Shown: one piece after another, positions 1-6,006 of the stretch | How the letters are laid out: every line of letters begins with the position of its first letter | Position numbering within the stretch: position 1 is the stretch's first letter | Assembly (NCBI GenBank): GCA_011391455.1 | Contig: JAABQN010000080.1 | Span: 1 to 8,440, forward strand | Direction: 5' to 3' | From: Nitrospiraceae bacterium | GTDB lineage: Bacteria > Nitrospirota > Nitrospiria > Nitrospirales > Nitrospiraceae | Length of the DNA stretch: 8,440 nt | The notes under the pieces: model-generated | Database searches by the model: none | Told to the model about the DNA's origin: nothing | Seen by the model: only the letters and a program-made list of their open reading frames with translations | Program-made: the position numbers and the translations under genes

Positions 1-1068
1 GCGCATGAGTTTCTGGAAGAGATACAGCTCTTCGTTGGTACAGCGGGCGGTGATCAGGCCGGCAATCGCGTCTGGTCCGTGCTTGCGCCGGATTTCTGAA
101 AACTGATCAACCACCTGGTGCATGGCTTCGAGCCAGGGGGTTTCGACGAGCTGATTGCCCTTGCGAAGGAGTGGTTGCTTCAGACGTGCGGCGCTATCGA
201 TGTACTCGAATCCAAATCGTCCCCGCACGCAGAGCCCGCCATGCCCTTTGGCCGTGTCGGCCCGGTCGCCCCATTTATTTTTCCAGGACAGAGGCGAGGT
301 GACGCGGACGACTTCAGCATCCTTAGTCTCAAGGTACATTTGACAGCCGTCCCCGCAGTAGTTACAGGTCGTCGTGGTTTTCTTCATCTGCCACGGCTTG
401 TATAAATATTTAGAAAACTTGTTCGTGATGGCGCCGACCGGACAGACGGCAAGGCAGTCCCCACAGAACTCGCAGGACAGCGCGAAATCTCCCTTCGGCA
501 CAACTTGATTGAACCCGCCCTTCTTCATGAATTGAAGCGCGTCGATCATCAGCACGTCTTTACAGACGTTGATGCATTCCGCGCAGGCGATGCAGCGGTT
601 CATGTTAAAGTCGAGCACCGGGCTGCGCGTATCTTCCGGAATAAATTTCTGTTTTGCGTTAGCGAGGTTCGTGACCCCGTGCCGGAAGGCCATATCTTGC
701 AGCTCACAATGGCCGTCGGCGTCACAAACCGGGCAGTCGAGCGGATGAACCGAGAGATGTTTTTCCACTGCCTTTTTCCGGGCTTGGAAGAGTTCGTCTC
801 CTTCGGTTTTGATGATCATGCCGGCCGCCGCTTTGGCGGTGCAGGAACGGACGGGCGCTTTTTTGCCCTCCTGCATGACCAAACACATGCCACAGGAACC
901 GAAGGGATCGAAGGTGTAGTGGTAGCACATGGCCGGGATGATCTTGCCCGTGCTCGATATCACGTCGTAGAGCGAAACCCCGCTCTTTGCCGTGACGGAT
1001 TTCCCGTCGATCGACAGTTCGATCGTGGCTGCTTCTACATCAGGATTGGTCGCCGGCTTCAGTCCCAT
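1..1068 (-). CDS. nuoG: NADH-quinone oxidoreductase subunit G, N-terminal 356 residues (runs off left edge)
   Basis: Peripheral-arm iron-sulfur subunit of complex I; only the N-terminus is inside the window, and the reading frame is open to base 1. Seen in order: a [2Fe-2S] ferredoxin-like domain (Cys48, 59, 62, 76); the NuoG His-Cys motif HPLDCPVC with His108, Cys112, 115, 121 (cluster N5 type); two complete four-cysteine motifs, Cys159/162/165/169 and Cys199/202/205/209-Pro; then the molybdopterin-oxidoreductase Fe4S4 motif Cys235/238/242/280 (cluster N7 type), followed by the start of the large molybdopterin-like domain. Canonical NuoG has only one [4Fe-4S] cluster (N4) in the middle region, so the full double motif is more like the NuoG-related subunits of formate dehydrogenases and hydrogenases. 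The ATG is preceded by GGAG (minus strand, at 1073-1076), 4 nt before it. It follows nuoD after 94 nt, without nuoE or nuoF between. Calling it nuoG rather than a formate dehydrogenase alpha-like subunit rests on the operon context. Confidence 0.9.
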   Translation of the reverse strand, partial: MGLKPATNPDVEAATIELSIDGKSVTAKSGVSLYDVISSTGKIIPAMCYHYTFDPFGSCGMCLVMQEGKKAPVRSCTAKAAAGMIIKTEGDELFQARKKAVEKHLSVHPLDCPVCDADGHCELQDMAFRHGVTNLANAKQKFIPEDTRSPVLDFNMNRCIACAECINVCKDVLMIDALQFMKKGGFNQVVPKGDFALSCEFCGDCLAVCPVGAITNKFSKYLYKPWQMKKTTTTCNYCGDGCQMYLETKDAEVVRVTSPLSWKNKWGDRADTAKGHGGLCVRGRFGFEYIDSAARLKQPLLRKGNQLVETPWLEAMHQVVDQFSEIRRKHGPDAIAGLITARCTNEELYLFQKLMR

Positions 1069-1080
1069 AGTGCTCCGAAT

Positions 1081-1160
1081 GTTGAATGCTCAATTTTCAA
1101 ATGTTGAATTGAAAAACCGTCCCACCATTCAGAATTGAACATTTAGCATTGAAAATTTTC
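1081..1160. repeat. AT-rich imperfect inverted repeat between nuoD and nuoG
   Basis: These 80 bases contain 25 G or C (31%), well below the flanking genes. The 12-base arm at 1099-1110 is complementary to 1133-1144 with one mismatch, around a 22-base loop. An outer pair, AATGCT at 1085-1090 and AGCATT at 1145-1150, extends the structure past an 8-base bulge. The words TTCAA/TTGAA and AACATT recur on both strands, giving a patchwork of short related units. No T-run follows the stem in the nuoD-to-nuoG direction, so it is not a standard terminator. It may be a dispersed intergenic repeat, an mRNA-processing or stability hairpin, or a scar where genes were lost. Confidence 0.6.
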
Positions 1161-1162
1161 TG

Positions 1163-2407
1163 CTACCGGTCACATTCCCCCATCACAATGTCGTAAGTCC
1201 CGAAGATCGTGACTGCGTCGGCGATCATGTAGCCTCTCGACATATGGTCAAATGCGCCCATATGGATAAACGAGGGGGCGCGAATTTTTAAACGGTAGGG
1301 TTTCCCGCCGCCTGTGCTGACGATGTAGAATCCCAGTTCCCCCTTGTGCGCTTCGGTCCCGCAATAGATCTCTCCAGGAGGAGCGTCGAAGCCCTGAGAG
1401 AAGAGCTTGAATTGCTGAATCATGGACTCTAGATTCGTAAAAACTCGTTGCTTCGGCGGCAGCGTGACGCTGGGCACATCGGCCATGATCGGGCCGTCCT
1501 GCATCTGCTCCAGGCATTGTCGGATAATTTTCACGCTTTCATAGAGCTCTTGGACGCGGATCCAATACCGATCGTAGGTGTCGCCGTTTTTGCCGAGAGG
1601 CACACTGAATTCGCATTTCGGATAGGCTGAATAGGGTTCGGCTTTACGAAGGTCGTAGTCAACGCCCGAGCCGCGGAGTGTCGGCCCACTGAGACCGAAG
1701 CTCACGGCGTCTTCCGCCGAGATGATAGCCACTCCCTTGGTCCGTCCAACCCAAATCCGGTTCTTCTCCAGGAAGACCACATACTCGTCGATTTTTGGAG
1801 GGAAGTAGTCCAGAAACTGCTTCAGTTTATCGAGCAGTGAGGGCGTGAAGTCCCGCTCGACGCCGCCGATGCGATACCAGCTGGTGGTGAGGCGCGCACC
1901 GCAGAGTTCGTCGAACCAATCCATCAAAATTTCACGATCCCGGAAGCAATAGAAAAAGACGCCCATGGCTCCGATATCGAGCGCCTGGGTACCGAGCCAA
2001 AACTGATGGCCTATGATCCGTTGAACCTCCGCCACGATCGTGCGTAGATACTCTGCACGGTCCGGCAGGGTGATATTCATCAGCTTTTCGACCGCGCGGC
2101 AATAGGCGAAATTGTTGTACATTGCGCAGACATAATCGAGCCGGTCGGTATGGGGAATAAATTGGTGATAGGTGCCGTCTTCCGCGAGCTTCTCCACACC
2201 GCGATGGAGATATCCCAACACGGGAGTAGATTTGACGAGGCGTTCTCCTTCCAATTCGAGGATCACTTTCAGCACCCCATGGGTGGCGGGGTGCTGGGGC
2301 CCCATGTTGAGCAGGAGCTCCTCCGAGCGCAGGGTCGGGAGAGTTTCACTTCCCGGATGGGCCGGATCGAGCTTGTAGACGGTTGTTCGTTGATCTTCAA
2401 AGGCCAT
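1163..2407 (-). CDS. nuoD: NADH-quinone oxidoreductase subunit D (49 kDa, quinone-site subunit)
   Basis: Forms the quinone-reduction cavity of complex I together with NuoB; cytoplasmic side of the membrane. The 414-residue protein is full length for an unfused NuoD. Signatures seen: MGPQHPATHG at 35-44, the GYLHRGVEKLAE block at 65-76, TDRLDYV at 87-93, the SGPTLRGSG loop at 240-248, VRKAEPYS-like DLRKAEPYSAYP, and the C-terminal GECDR that closes most NuoD proteins. By alignment from memory with the Thermus subunit, His43 and Tyr92 are the residues that hold the quinone head group; both are present. His86 stands where Tyr is common (IPYTDR in E. coli), a mild difference. The start ATG is preceded by TAGGA about 6 nt upstream, and that TAG is the nuoC stop codon, so the two genes are probably translationally coupled (8-nt gap). 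NuoC is a separate gene here, unlike the fused nuoCD of E. coli. Confidence 0.97.
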   Translation of the reverse strand: MAFEDQRTTVYKLDPAHPGSETLPTLRSEELLLNMGPQHPATHGVLKVILELEGERLVKSTPVLGYLHRGVEKLAEDGTYHQFIPHTDRLDYVCAMYNNFAYCRAVEKLMNITLPDRAEYLRTIVAEVQRIIGHQFWLGTQALDIGAMGVFFYCFRDREILMDWFDELCGARLTTSWYRIGGVERDFTPSLLDKLKQFLDYFPPKIDEYVVFLEKNRIWVGRTKGVAIISAEDAVSFGLSGPTLRGSGVDYDLRKAEPYSAYPKCEFSVPLGKNGDTYDRYWIRVQELYESVKIIRQCLEQMQDGPIMADVPSVTLPPKQRVFTNLESMIQQFKLFSQGFDAPPGEIYCGTEAHKGELGFYIVSTGGGKPYRLKIRAPSFIHMGAFDHMSRGYMIADAVTIFGTYDIVMGECDR

Positions 2408-2415
2408 TGTTCGTC

Positions 2416-2919
2416 CTACCGGGCCGTTTCGTCCAGGAACTCGAATGTGTCGCGCCAGCCCTTGCCACGGAGCGGAAAGTCTTTTCGCAACGGATAGCCT
2501 TCGGTATAGTCATCCGGCAGGAGGATTCGACGAAGATCCGGATGATTTCGGAAACGGATTCCCATCATGTCGTAGACTTCGCGCTCCATGAAATCCGCGC
2601 CTTTCCAGAGATCCGTTAGGGAATCCACGATGCAGTCCGACTCCGACACCCTGGTCTTGAGCCGGATGCGGTGACGTTTCCGGATCGAATAGAACTCGTA
2701 CACCACTTCAAACCGTTCTTCGTCGTCGGGCCAGTCGACCGAACTCACGTGCACGATGTAGTCGAAGTCCATAGCCGGGTCGTCGTGAAGGAATTGCGCG
2801 ATCTCATGGAGCCGATCCCGCATCACGGTTACCGCAAGCTCCCCGCGCCATTCGACGGCTTTGATGAGGCCGGTGGCAAAATCTTCTTGGAGCCGGTTGG
2901 CCAGTTCCTGCAATGACAT
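2416..2919 (-). CDS. nuoC: NADH-quinone oxidoreductase subunit C (30 kDa)
   Basis: Structural Q-module subunit of complex I that packs against NuoD and NuoB; it binds no cofactor. At 167 residues it is a normal stand-alone NuoC. The family signature is clear in the second half: ADFMEREVYDMMGIRF at 108-123, then HPDLRRILLP at 126-135 and PLRKDFPLRG at 143-152. The N-terminal half has the usual alpha/beta pattern with little sequence conservation. The ATG lies 10 nt after the nuoB stop and has no strong ribosome binding site, which suggests translation by ribosomes arriving from nuoB. It ends 8 nt before nuoD. I see nothing broken or unusual. Confidence 0.96.
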   Translation of the reverse strand: MSLQELANRLQEDFATGLIKAVEWRGELAVTVMRDRLHEIAQFLHDDPAMDFDYIVHVSSVDWPDDEERFEVVYEFYSIRKRHRIRLKTRVSESDCIVDSLTDLWKGADFMEREVYDMMGIRFRNHPDLRRILLPDDYTEGYPLRKDFPLRGKGWRDTFEFLDETAR

Positions 2920-2929
2920 CGATTGAGAC

Positions 2930-3457
2930 CTATATCTTAAGGCTGGGCTTGACCTGATCCGGCTGTTTCAGAAACACGCGTTTCAGCATGATTCGTTCTT
3001 GCAACTTGAGGATGCCGTCGAAGAGCGCTTCCGGTGTCGGAGGGCACCCAGGCACATAGATATCGACCGGCACAAAGCGGTCGACCCCTTGGACGACGCT
3101 ATAACTGTCATAGATATTTCCTGATGTTGCGCAAGATCCCATGGCAATGACATATTTTGGTTCAGGCATCTGATCGTATAGTTTTCGGATGACGGGGGCC
3201 ATCCGTCGGCAGACGGTACCAGCCACAATCATCAAATCGGACTGGCGTGGTGAGGCCCGGAACACACCGGCGCCATAGCGGTCCATATCGTACCGTGACG
3301 AGACTGCGGCAATCATTTCAATCGCGCAGCAGGCCAGGCCGAATGTCATGGGCCACAGTGACCCCTTGCGACCCCAGTTGACGGCTTTTTCTATCGTCGT
3401 GGTTATGATGTCCGGCGTGCCATCCTTATCATGACGACCAATTTGGATTAGTCCCAT
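2930..3457 (-). CDS. nuoB: NADH-quinone oxidoreductase subunit B (cluster N2 subunit)
   Basis: Carries the terminal [4Fe-4S] cluster N2 that passes electrons to quinone at the NuoB/NuoD interface. 175 residues, a usual length. The N2 ligands are all present: the adjacent pair Cys43-Cys44 in LACCAIEM, Cys109 in MGSCATSG and Cys138 in VPGCPPTPEAL. Other family features are WPMTFGLACC and the RASPRQSDLMIVAGTV segment. I chose the ATG at 3457 over an in-frame TTG at 3478 because the ATG has AGGGGG on the minus strand 7 nt upstream, gives the normal N-terminus, and yields a 10-nt ATG...TAA overlap with nuoA; the TTG start would add seven low-complexity residues with no family match. The overlap indicates translational coupling with nuoA. 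Confidence 0.96.
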   Translation of the reverse strand: MGLIQIGRHDKDGTPDIITTTIEKAVNWGRKGSLWPMTFGLACCAIEMIAAVSSRYDMDRYGAGVFRASPRQSDLMIVAGTVCRRMAPVIRKLYDQMPEPKYVIAMGSCATSGNIYDSYSVVQGVDRFVPVDIYVPGCPPTPEALFDGILKLQERIMLKRVFLKQPDQVKPSLKI

Positions 3458-3831
3458 TCCAGGGCCCCCTTGCGCCAAGCATAGATATAGGCCACTAAAA
3501 ACAATCCGATGAAGACTAGCATTTCAATCAACCCGATTAACTCGATTTTGGTGAAAACTACGGCCCATGGGTACAGGAAGATGACCTCGATATCGAAAAT
3601 AACGAAGAGCATCGCGAAAATGTAATATCGAACAGGGAAAGGCATCCGAGCGTCCGAGAACGGTTCCGATCCGCATTCATAGACTGAGAGCTTCTCCGGC
3701 TCAGGATATTTCGGCTGGAGCAAAGAACTGACGACCAGCGTCCATATGCCGAACACCAGCGCTAAGACAATGAAAAACATAATCGGAAAGTATCTGGTTA
3801 GATACTCAATAAGTAACTCAGAGCCGCTCAT
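3448..3831 (-). CDS. nuoA: NADH-quinone oxidoreductase subunit A (membrane subunit)
   Basis: Small membrane-arm subunit of complex I at the junction with the quinone module (homologue of mitochondrial ND3). 127 residues with three predicted membrane helices, about 14-37, 69-90 and 97-118. The loop after helix 1 has the conserved YECGSEP (Cys53, the position that switches exposure in the active/deactive transition of the mitochondrial enzyme). Helix 2 has the FDIEVIFLYPW block with acidic Asp80 and Glu82. The start ATG has GAAAGG at 3840-3845 (minus strand), 8 nt upstream. It is the first gene of the operon, so the promoter should lie just to its right. Confidence 0.97.
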   Translation of the reverse strand: MSGSELLIEYLTRYFPIMFFIVLALVFGIWTLVVSSLLQPKYPEPEKLSVYECGSEPFSDARMPFPVRYYIFAMLFVIFDIEVIFLYPWAVVFTKIELIGLIEMLVFIGLFLVAYIYAWRKGALEWD

Positions 3832-3872
3832 AGGGCTAACCTTTCAACAGCTTAAGATGCAAGGGTAGTTGG

Positions 3873-3902
3873 AGTGTAGACGTTGGATTACGGGGATAGC
3901 AA
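3873..3902 (-). promoter_or_regulatory. candidate promoter for the nuo operon (weak)
   Basis: On the minus strand, TTGCTA (3902-3897) and TACACT (3878-3873) are separated by 18 nt. Each matches four of six sigma70 consensus bases. It would start transcription roughly 35 nt before the nuoA ATG. A promoter is expected here because nuoA is the first gene, but the match is modest and other placements are possible. Confidence 0.3.
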
Positions 3903-3979
3903 GCGTTCAAAAGCCCTGTGGAACCGACCCGAAAGTCCTAGGCTTTGTTTCGTTGAGAGGTGTTGCCAGGGCGGCGTAT

Positions 3980-4189
3980 TTATGAGGGGCTCTTCGCTCT
4001 ATTGGGTGGGGTGGGTGACATGCGATCTGATGGCATGCGCAGATGGGAGGGTGATAGTTGGTCAATTTGATCCCATTCAGGCTCCAAGGCCGAGAAAGCC
4101 TTGGCTTTCTTGCGTCGGTGAATCTGGGTCTCGATGCGAGGGCGACCTTGGCGTTGGGCATCGCTGGCCGGGGACTTGTCAGGCGGCAT
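3980..4189 (-). CDS. possible small basic protein, ribbon-helix-helix-like N-terminal half (doubtful)
   Basis: A 69-residue frame from ATG at 4189. The first ~43 codons favour G or C at the third base, and the protein text looks natural: a basic segment GRPRIETQIHRRKKAKAF followed by SALEPEWDQIDQL. That pattern vaguely recalls small CopG/ribbon-helix-helix proteins (basic arm, beta strand, start of a helix). The remaining 25 residues are Pro/Ser/Met-rich and do not continue such a fold, so if real it may be a truncated relic. A GAGGGGG run at 4200-4206 (minus strand) lies 10 nt before the ATG, a poor ribosome binding site. A longer in-frame start exists at 4234 but has no ribosome binding site. 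The KKAKAF codons coincide with a palindrome. It may well not be a gene. Confidence 0.25.
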   Translation of the reverse strand: MPPDKSPASDAQRQGRPRIETQIHRRKKAKAFSALEPEWDQIDQLSPSHLRMPSDRMSPTPPNRAKSPS

Positions 4190-4281
4190 GATATTGATTC
4201 CCCCTCTGCGAGAAGTCACTTTCCGGGTCACCATACCATCGGTTGAATTGGCAGGTCAATGTGGACAAGGCCTCAATATTC

Positions 4282-4309
4282 TTGACAATGCAGGACTATT
4301 TGCTATGGT
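4282..4309 (+). promoter_or_regulatory. sigma70-type promoter for the OmpA-family gene
   Basis: A perfect -35 box TTGACA (4282-4287), a 16-nt spacer, and TATGGT (4304-4309) as the -10 box, preceded by TG at 4301-4302 (extended -10, TGCTATGGT). Transcription would begin near 4316, giving a leader of about 34 nt before the ATG at 4350. Placement, spacing and the exact -35 make this the best promoter in the window. Confidence 0.7.
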
Positions 4310-4335
4310 TGCTGACAGTAATATGTGCACTACAT

Positions 4336-4341
4336 GAAGGA
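4336..4341 (+). promoter_or_regulatory. ribosome binding site of the OmpA-family gene
   Basis: GAAGGA lies 8 nt before the ATG at 4350. It decides this start over the in-frame ATG at 4365, which would also shorten the signal peptide's n-region. Confidence 0.7.
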
Positions 4342-4349
4342 CAATCACC

Positions 4350-5885
4350 ATGGTTAATTATTCAATGAAATGTGTCATCGCTCTCATGGTTTGGATCTTG
4401 GCCGCGCCGCTCCTTCCTCTGGCCAGGGCGGCAGACGACTTCAACTCGGTTCGATTCGGAGATCCAGCGTTGGCCTATTCATCCGGCTCCATCCAGCGAT
4501 CGACTCCCCAAGATGGATTCGTGAATGTAATCACCGGTGACAATCAGACCACCGGGGATCACATGATTTTGGGCAGCAGGGATATTCTATACCTCCGATT
4601 GAAGAATCCCGGCGATGTCGCGCCTGGAGATCCGTTCACGATCTACAGACGATCGCACAAGGTATTCCATCCCACGACTGGTCAATACATGGGGCATTTG
4701 GTCAATCGCCTCGCTGTGGTTGAGGTGATTGACGTTGATAAGGATCTGACCACTGTTCAGATCATACGGGCCTATGGGCCTGTATCGCCTGGTGATCCGG
4801 TGATGAAGTTCGTGTCTCCGATTGACGAGGGAACAGCAGCTAACCAGCCTTCTGCCGGCGATGTAGAGGGAAGGGTTGTGGAGTTCCAATCCAATATGGG
4901 AATTATGAATCTTGTGGCGCAAAGAAATGTCGTGTACCTGGACCGGGGGCGGGAAGACGGAGTCAGGCCTGGGGACCGAATGGACGTGATTCGATCCGGA
5001 GGGAATCTTCCGAAACGGGTTGTAGGCGAATTGAAAATCCTGTCCATAGAAGACCGAACGGCCACAGCGCTGATCACAAAATCGATTTCCCGCATTCTGA
5101 AGGGCGATCGCTTCAGAGTGCAGGTTCATGCCCCTGTCTCTGAGGCCATGCCGATTTCTCAATTACCCCAACAGTCTCTGGATGTCTCTCCTGCCGTGGC
5201 TTCTCCTCCAAGCAAGTTCCAGGTTCAGAATGCCGCCGGCGAAACCCGAATCAGTCTCGGTGATTTGATGAAGCAGCTTCGGTTTGAGTCGGGCGAAGCC
5301 ACGATCAAGTCCGAGGGCTATCAGGTGCTCGATGAACTGATTGCGTATCTGCGGACCACTGCCGGCGATCGGCTGATTCGAGTCGAGGGCCATGCCGATA
5401 ACATGGAAATCGGTCCTTCCCTGAAATCGACCTACCAGACGAATTGGGATTTGTCCAAAGCTCGGGCCGGCATTGTCCTCCGTTACTTGATTGAGAAGGG
5501 CGGGATCGATTCGGTGAAGCTGTCGTCGGTTGGCTATGGCGATACGAAGCCGATAGCCGGCAATGCGACCGAAGTGGGTCGGGAGAAGAACCGTCGTGTG
5601 GACATTGTGCTCTATTCGCCCGAGTCACCCAGTGAACAGTCTGGGCCGGCGGCGAAGCCGACTGAGACCGGCGCTACGGGCTACAGCTTGTCTCGCCTCA
5701 GCTCAGCAGAAAGCGGAGATCCGGCCCTCGCAGTGGACCAGACGATCCCAGCGATACCAACTGGGTCGTCCAAGGTAAAGCCCCCATCCGCCTCCGATGA
5801 TCCAGCTTCCGCAACGATTCCGGCTTCAGGCGGCCAGAGCGGTTCAGATCAGAAACCCACTGCTCCAGTCGTCCCTCCACAGTAA
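4350..5885 (+). CDS. secreted OmpA-family peptidoglycan-binding protein with two N-terminal repeat modules
   Basis: Probably a periplasmic protein that anchors to peptidoglycan. 511 residues. Residues 1-27 form a signal peptide (hydrophobic core 8-24, ending ARA-A); there is no lipobox cysteine, so it is not a lipoprotein. Two diverged copies of a beta-rich module follow, about 60-155 and 172-258. Each has a hydrophobic ..ILYL/VVYL strand, then a [V]xPGD turn, a long middle, and a closing PGDP/KGDR turn. Such modules resemble the domain found after LysM in some cell-wall proteins. An OmpA/MotB C-terminal domain spans about 305-423: VEGHAD, NWDLSKARA, VGYGDTKPIAGN and GREKNRRVDIVL. Asp350 and Arg372 are at the positions that bind diaminopimelate in OmpA. 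A Pro/Ser/Ala-rich tail (424-511) ends the protein. There is no beta-barrel. It has its own promoter and is followed by a hairpin, so it is probably a single-gene unit. Exact partner unknown. Confidence 0.88.
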   Translation: MVNYSMKCVIALMVWILAAPLLPLARAADDFNSVRFGDPALAYSSGSIQRSTPQDGFVNVITGDNQTTGDHMILGSRDILYLRLKNPGDVAPGDPFTIYRRSHKVFHPTTGQYMGHLVNRLAVVEVIDVDKDLTTVQIIRAYGPVSPGDPVMKFVSPIDEGTAANQPSAGDVEGRVVEFQSNMGIMNLVAQRNVVYLDRGREDGVRPGDRMDVIRSGGNLPKRVVGELKILSIEDRTATALITKSISRILKGDRFRVQVHAPVSEAMPISQLPQQSLDVSPAVASPPSKFQVQNAAGETRISLGDLMKQLRFESGEATIKSEGYQVLDELIAYLRTTAGDRLIRVEGHADNMEIGPSLKSTYQTNWDLSKARAGIVLRYLIEKGGIDSVKLSSVGYGDTKPIAGNATEVGREKNRRVDIVLYSPESPSEQSGPAAKPTETGATGYSLSRLSSAESGDPALAVDQTIPAIPTGSSKVKPPSASDDPASATIPASGGQSGSDQKPTAPVVPPQ

Positions 5886-5903
5886 ATCCAGCGAGTATCG
5901 TGC

Positions 5904-5931
5904 GAGGGTTGACGATTCAACGTCAACCCTC
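5904..5931 (+). terminator. perfect 11-bp hairpin after the OmpA-family gene
   Basis: GAGGGTTGACG (5904-5914) pairs perfectly with CGTCAACCCTC (5921-5931) around a 6-base loop, starting 19 nt after the stop codon. No T-run follows, so it is not a textbook intrinsic terminator; it could end transcription with a factor's help or protect the mRNA 3' end. Just downstream, TTCCG (5937-5941), CGGAA (5945-5949) and TTCCG (5953-5957) can form two alternative small hairpins. Confidence 0.5.
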
Positions 5932-5971
5932 ACCGATTCCGCTTCGGAACGTTTCCGTTCTTTCTCCCTCG

Positions 5972-6001
5972 TTGTTCCCCCTTTTCCCGTGCTGCTACAA
6001 T
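5972..6001 (+). promoter_or_regulatory. extended -10 promoter for priA, implying a leaderless mRNA
   Basis: TGCTACAAT at 5993-6001 is an extended -10 element (TGn plus TACAAT, five of six consensus bases). A poor -35, TTGTTC at 5972-5977, lies 18 nt upstream. Transcription would start at about 6007-6009, that is on or next to the priA ATG. No Shine-Dalgarno sequence precedes that ATG; the upstream stretch is pyrimidine-rich. Confidence 0.5.
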
Positions 6002-6006
6002 GCCGC

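Larger units (their letters stand above)
3832..4281. other. divergent intergenic region, mostly unassigned
   Basis: This stretch separates the leftward nuo operon from the rightward OmpA-family gene. Seen here: an inverted repeat AAAGCC (3910-3915) / GGCTTT (3941-3946), with an inner GGA/TCC pair; and two mutually exclusive hairpins sharing one strand, CCAAGGC (4084-4090) with GCCTTGG (4098-4104), and AGAAAGCC (4093-4100) with GGCTTTCT (4103-4110). None is followed by a T-run. Short open frames occur on both strands and overlap each other; only one (3980-4189, minus) has any protein-like character. No tRNA, insertion sequence end or CRISPR repeat is seen. Confidence 0.5.

Noticed and set aside
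1..1068. formate dehydrogenase alpha subunit instead of NuoG
   Set aside because: The His-Cys motif and Fe-S layout occur in both families, but position directly after nuoABCD favours NuoG; the rest of the protein is outside the window so this is not fully settled.
505..1107. 200-residue plus-strand open frame
   Set aside because: It lies antisense to nuoG, whose cysteine motifs read perfectly on the minus strand; this is a high-GC shadow frame.
3883..4191. 102-residue plus-strand open frame in the divergent intergenic region
   Set aside because: No ribosome binding site, unnatural composition (Trp/Cys/Gly-rich), and no recognisable motif.
4587..5162. 191-residue minus-strand open frame
   Set aside because: Antisense to the OmpA-family gene, with no recognisable protein pattern and no ribosome binding site.
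5797..6006. 70-residue N-terminal extension of priA
   Set aside because: It overlaps the end of the OmpA-family gene, crosses a perfect hairpin and a promoter, and has no PriA similarity.
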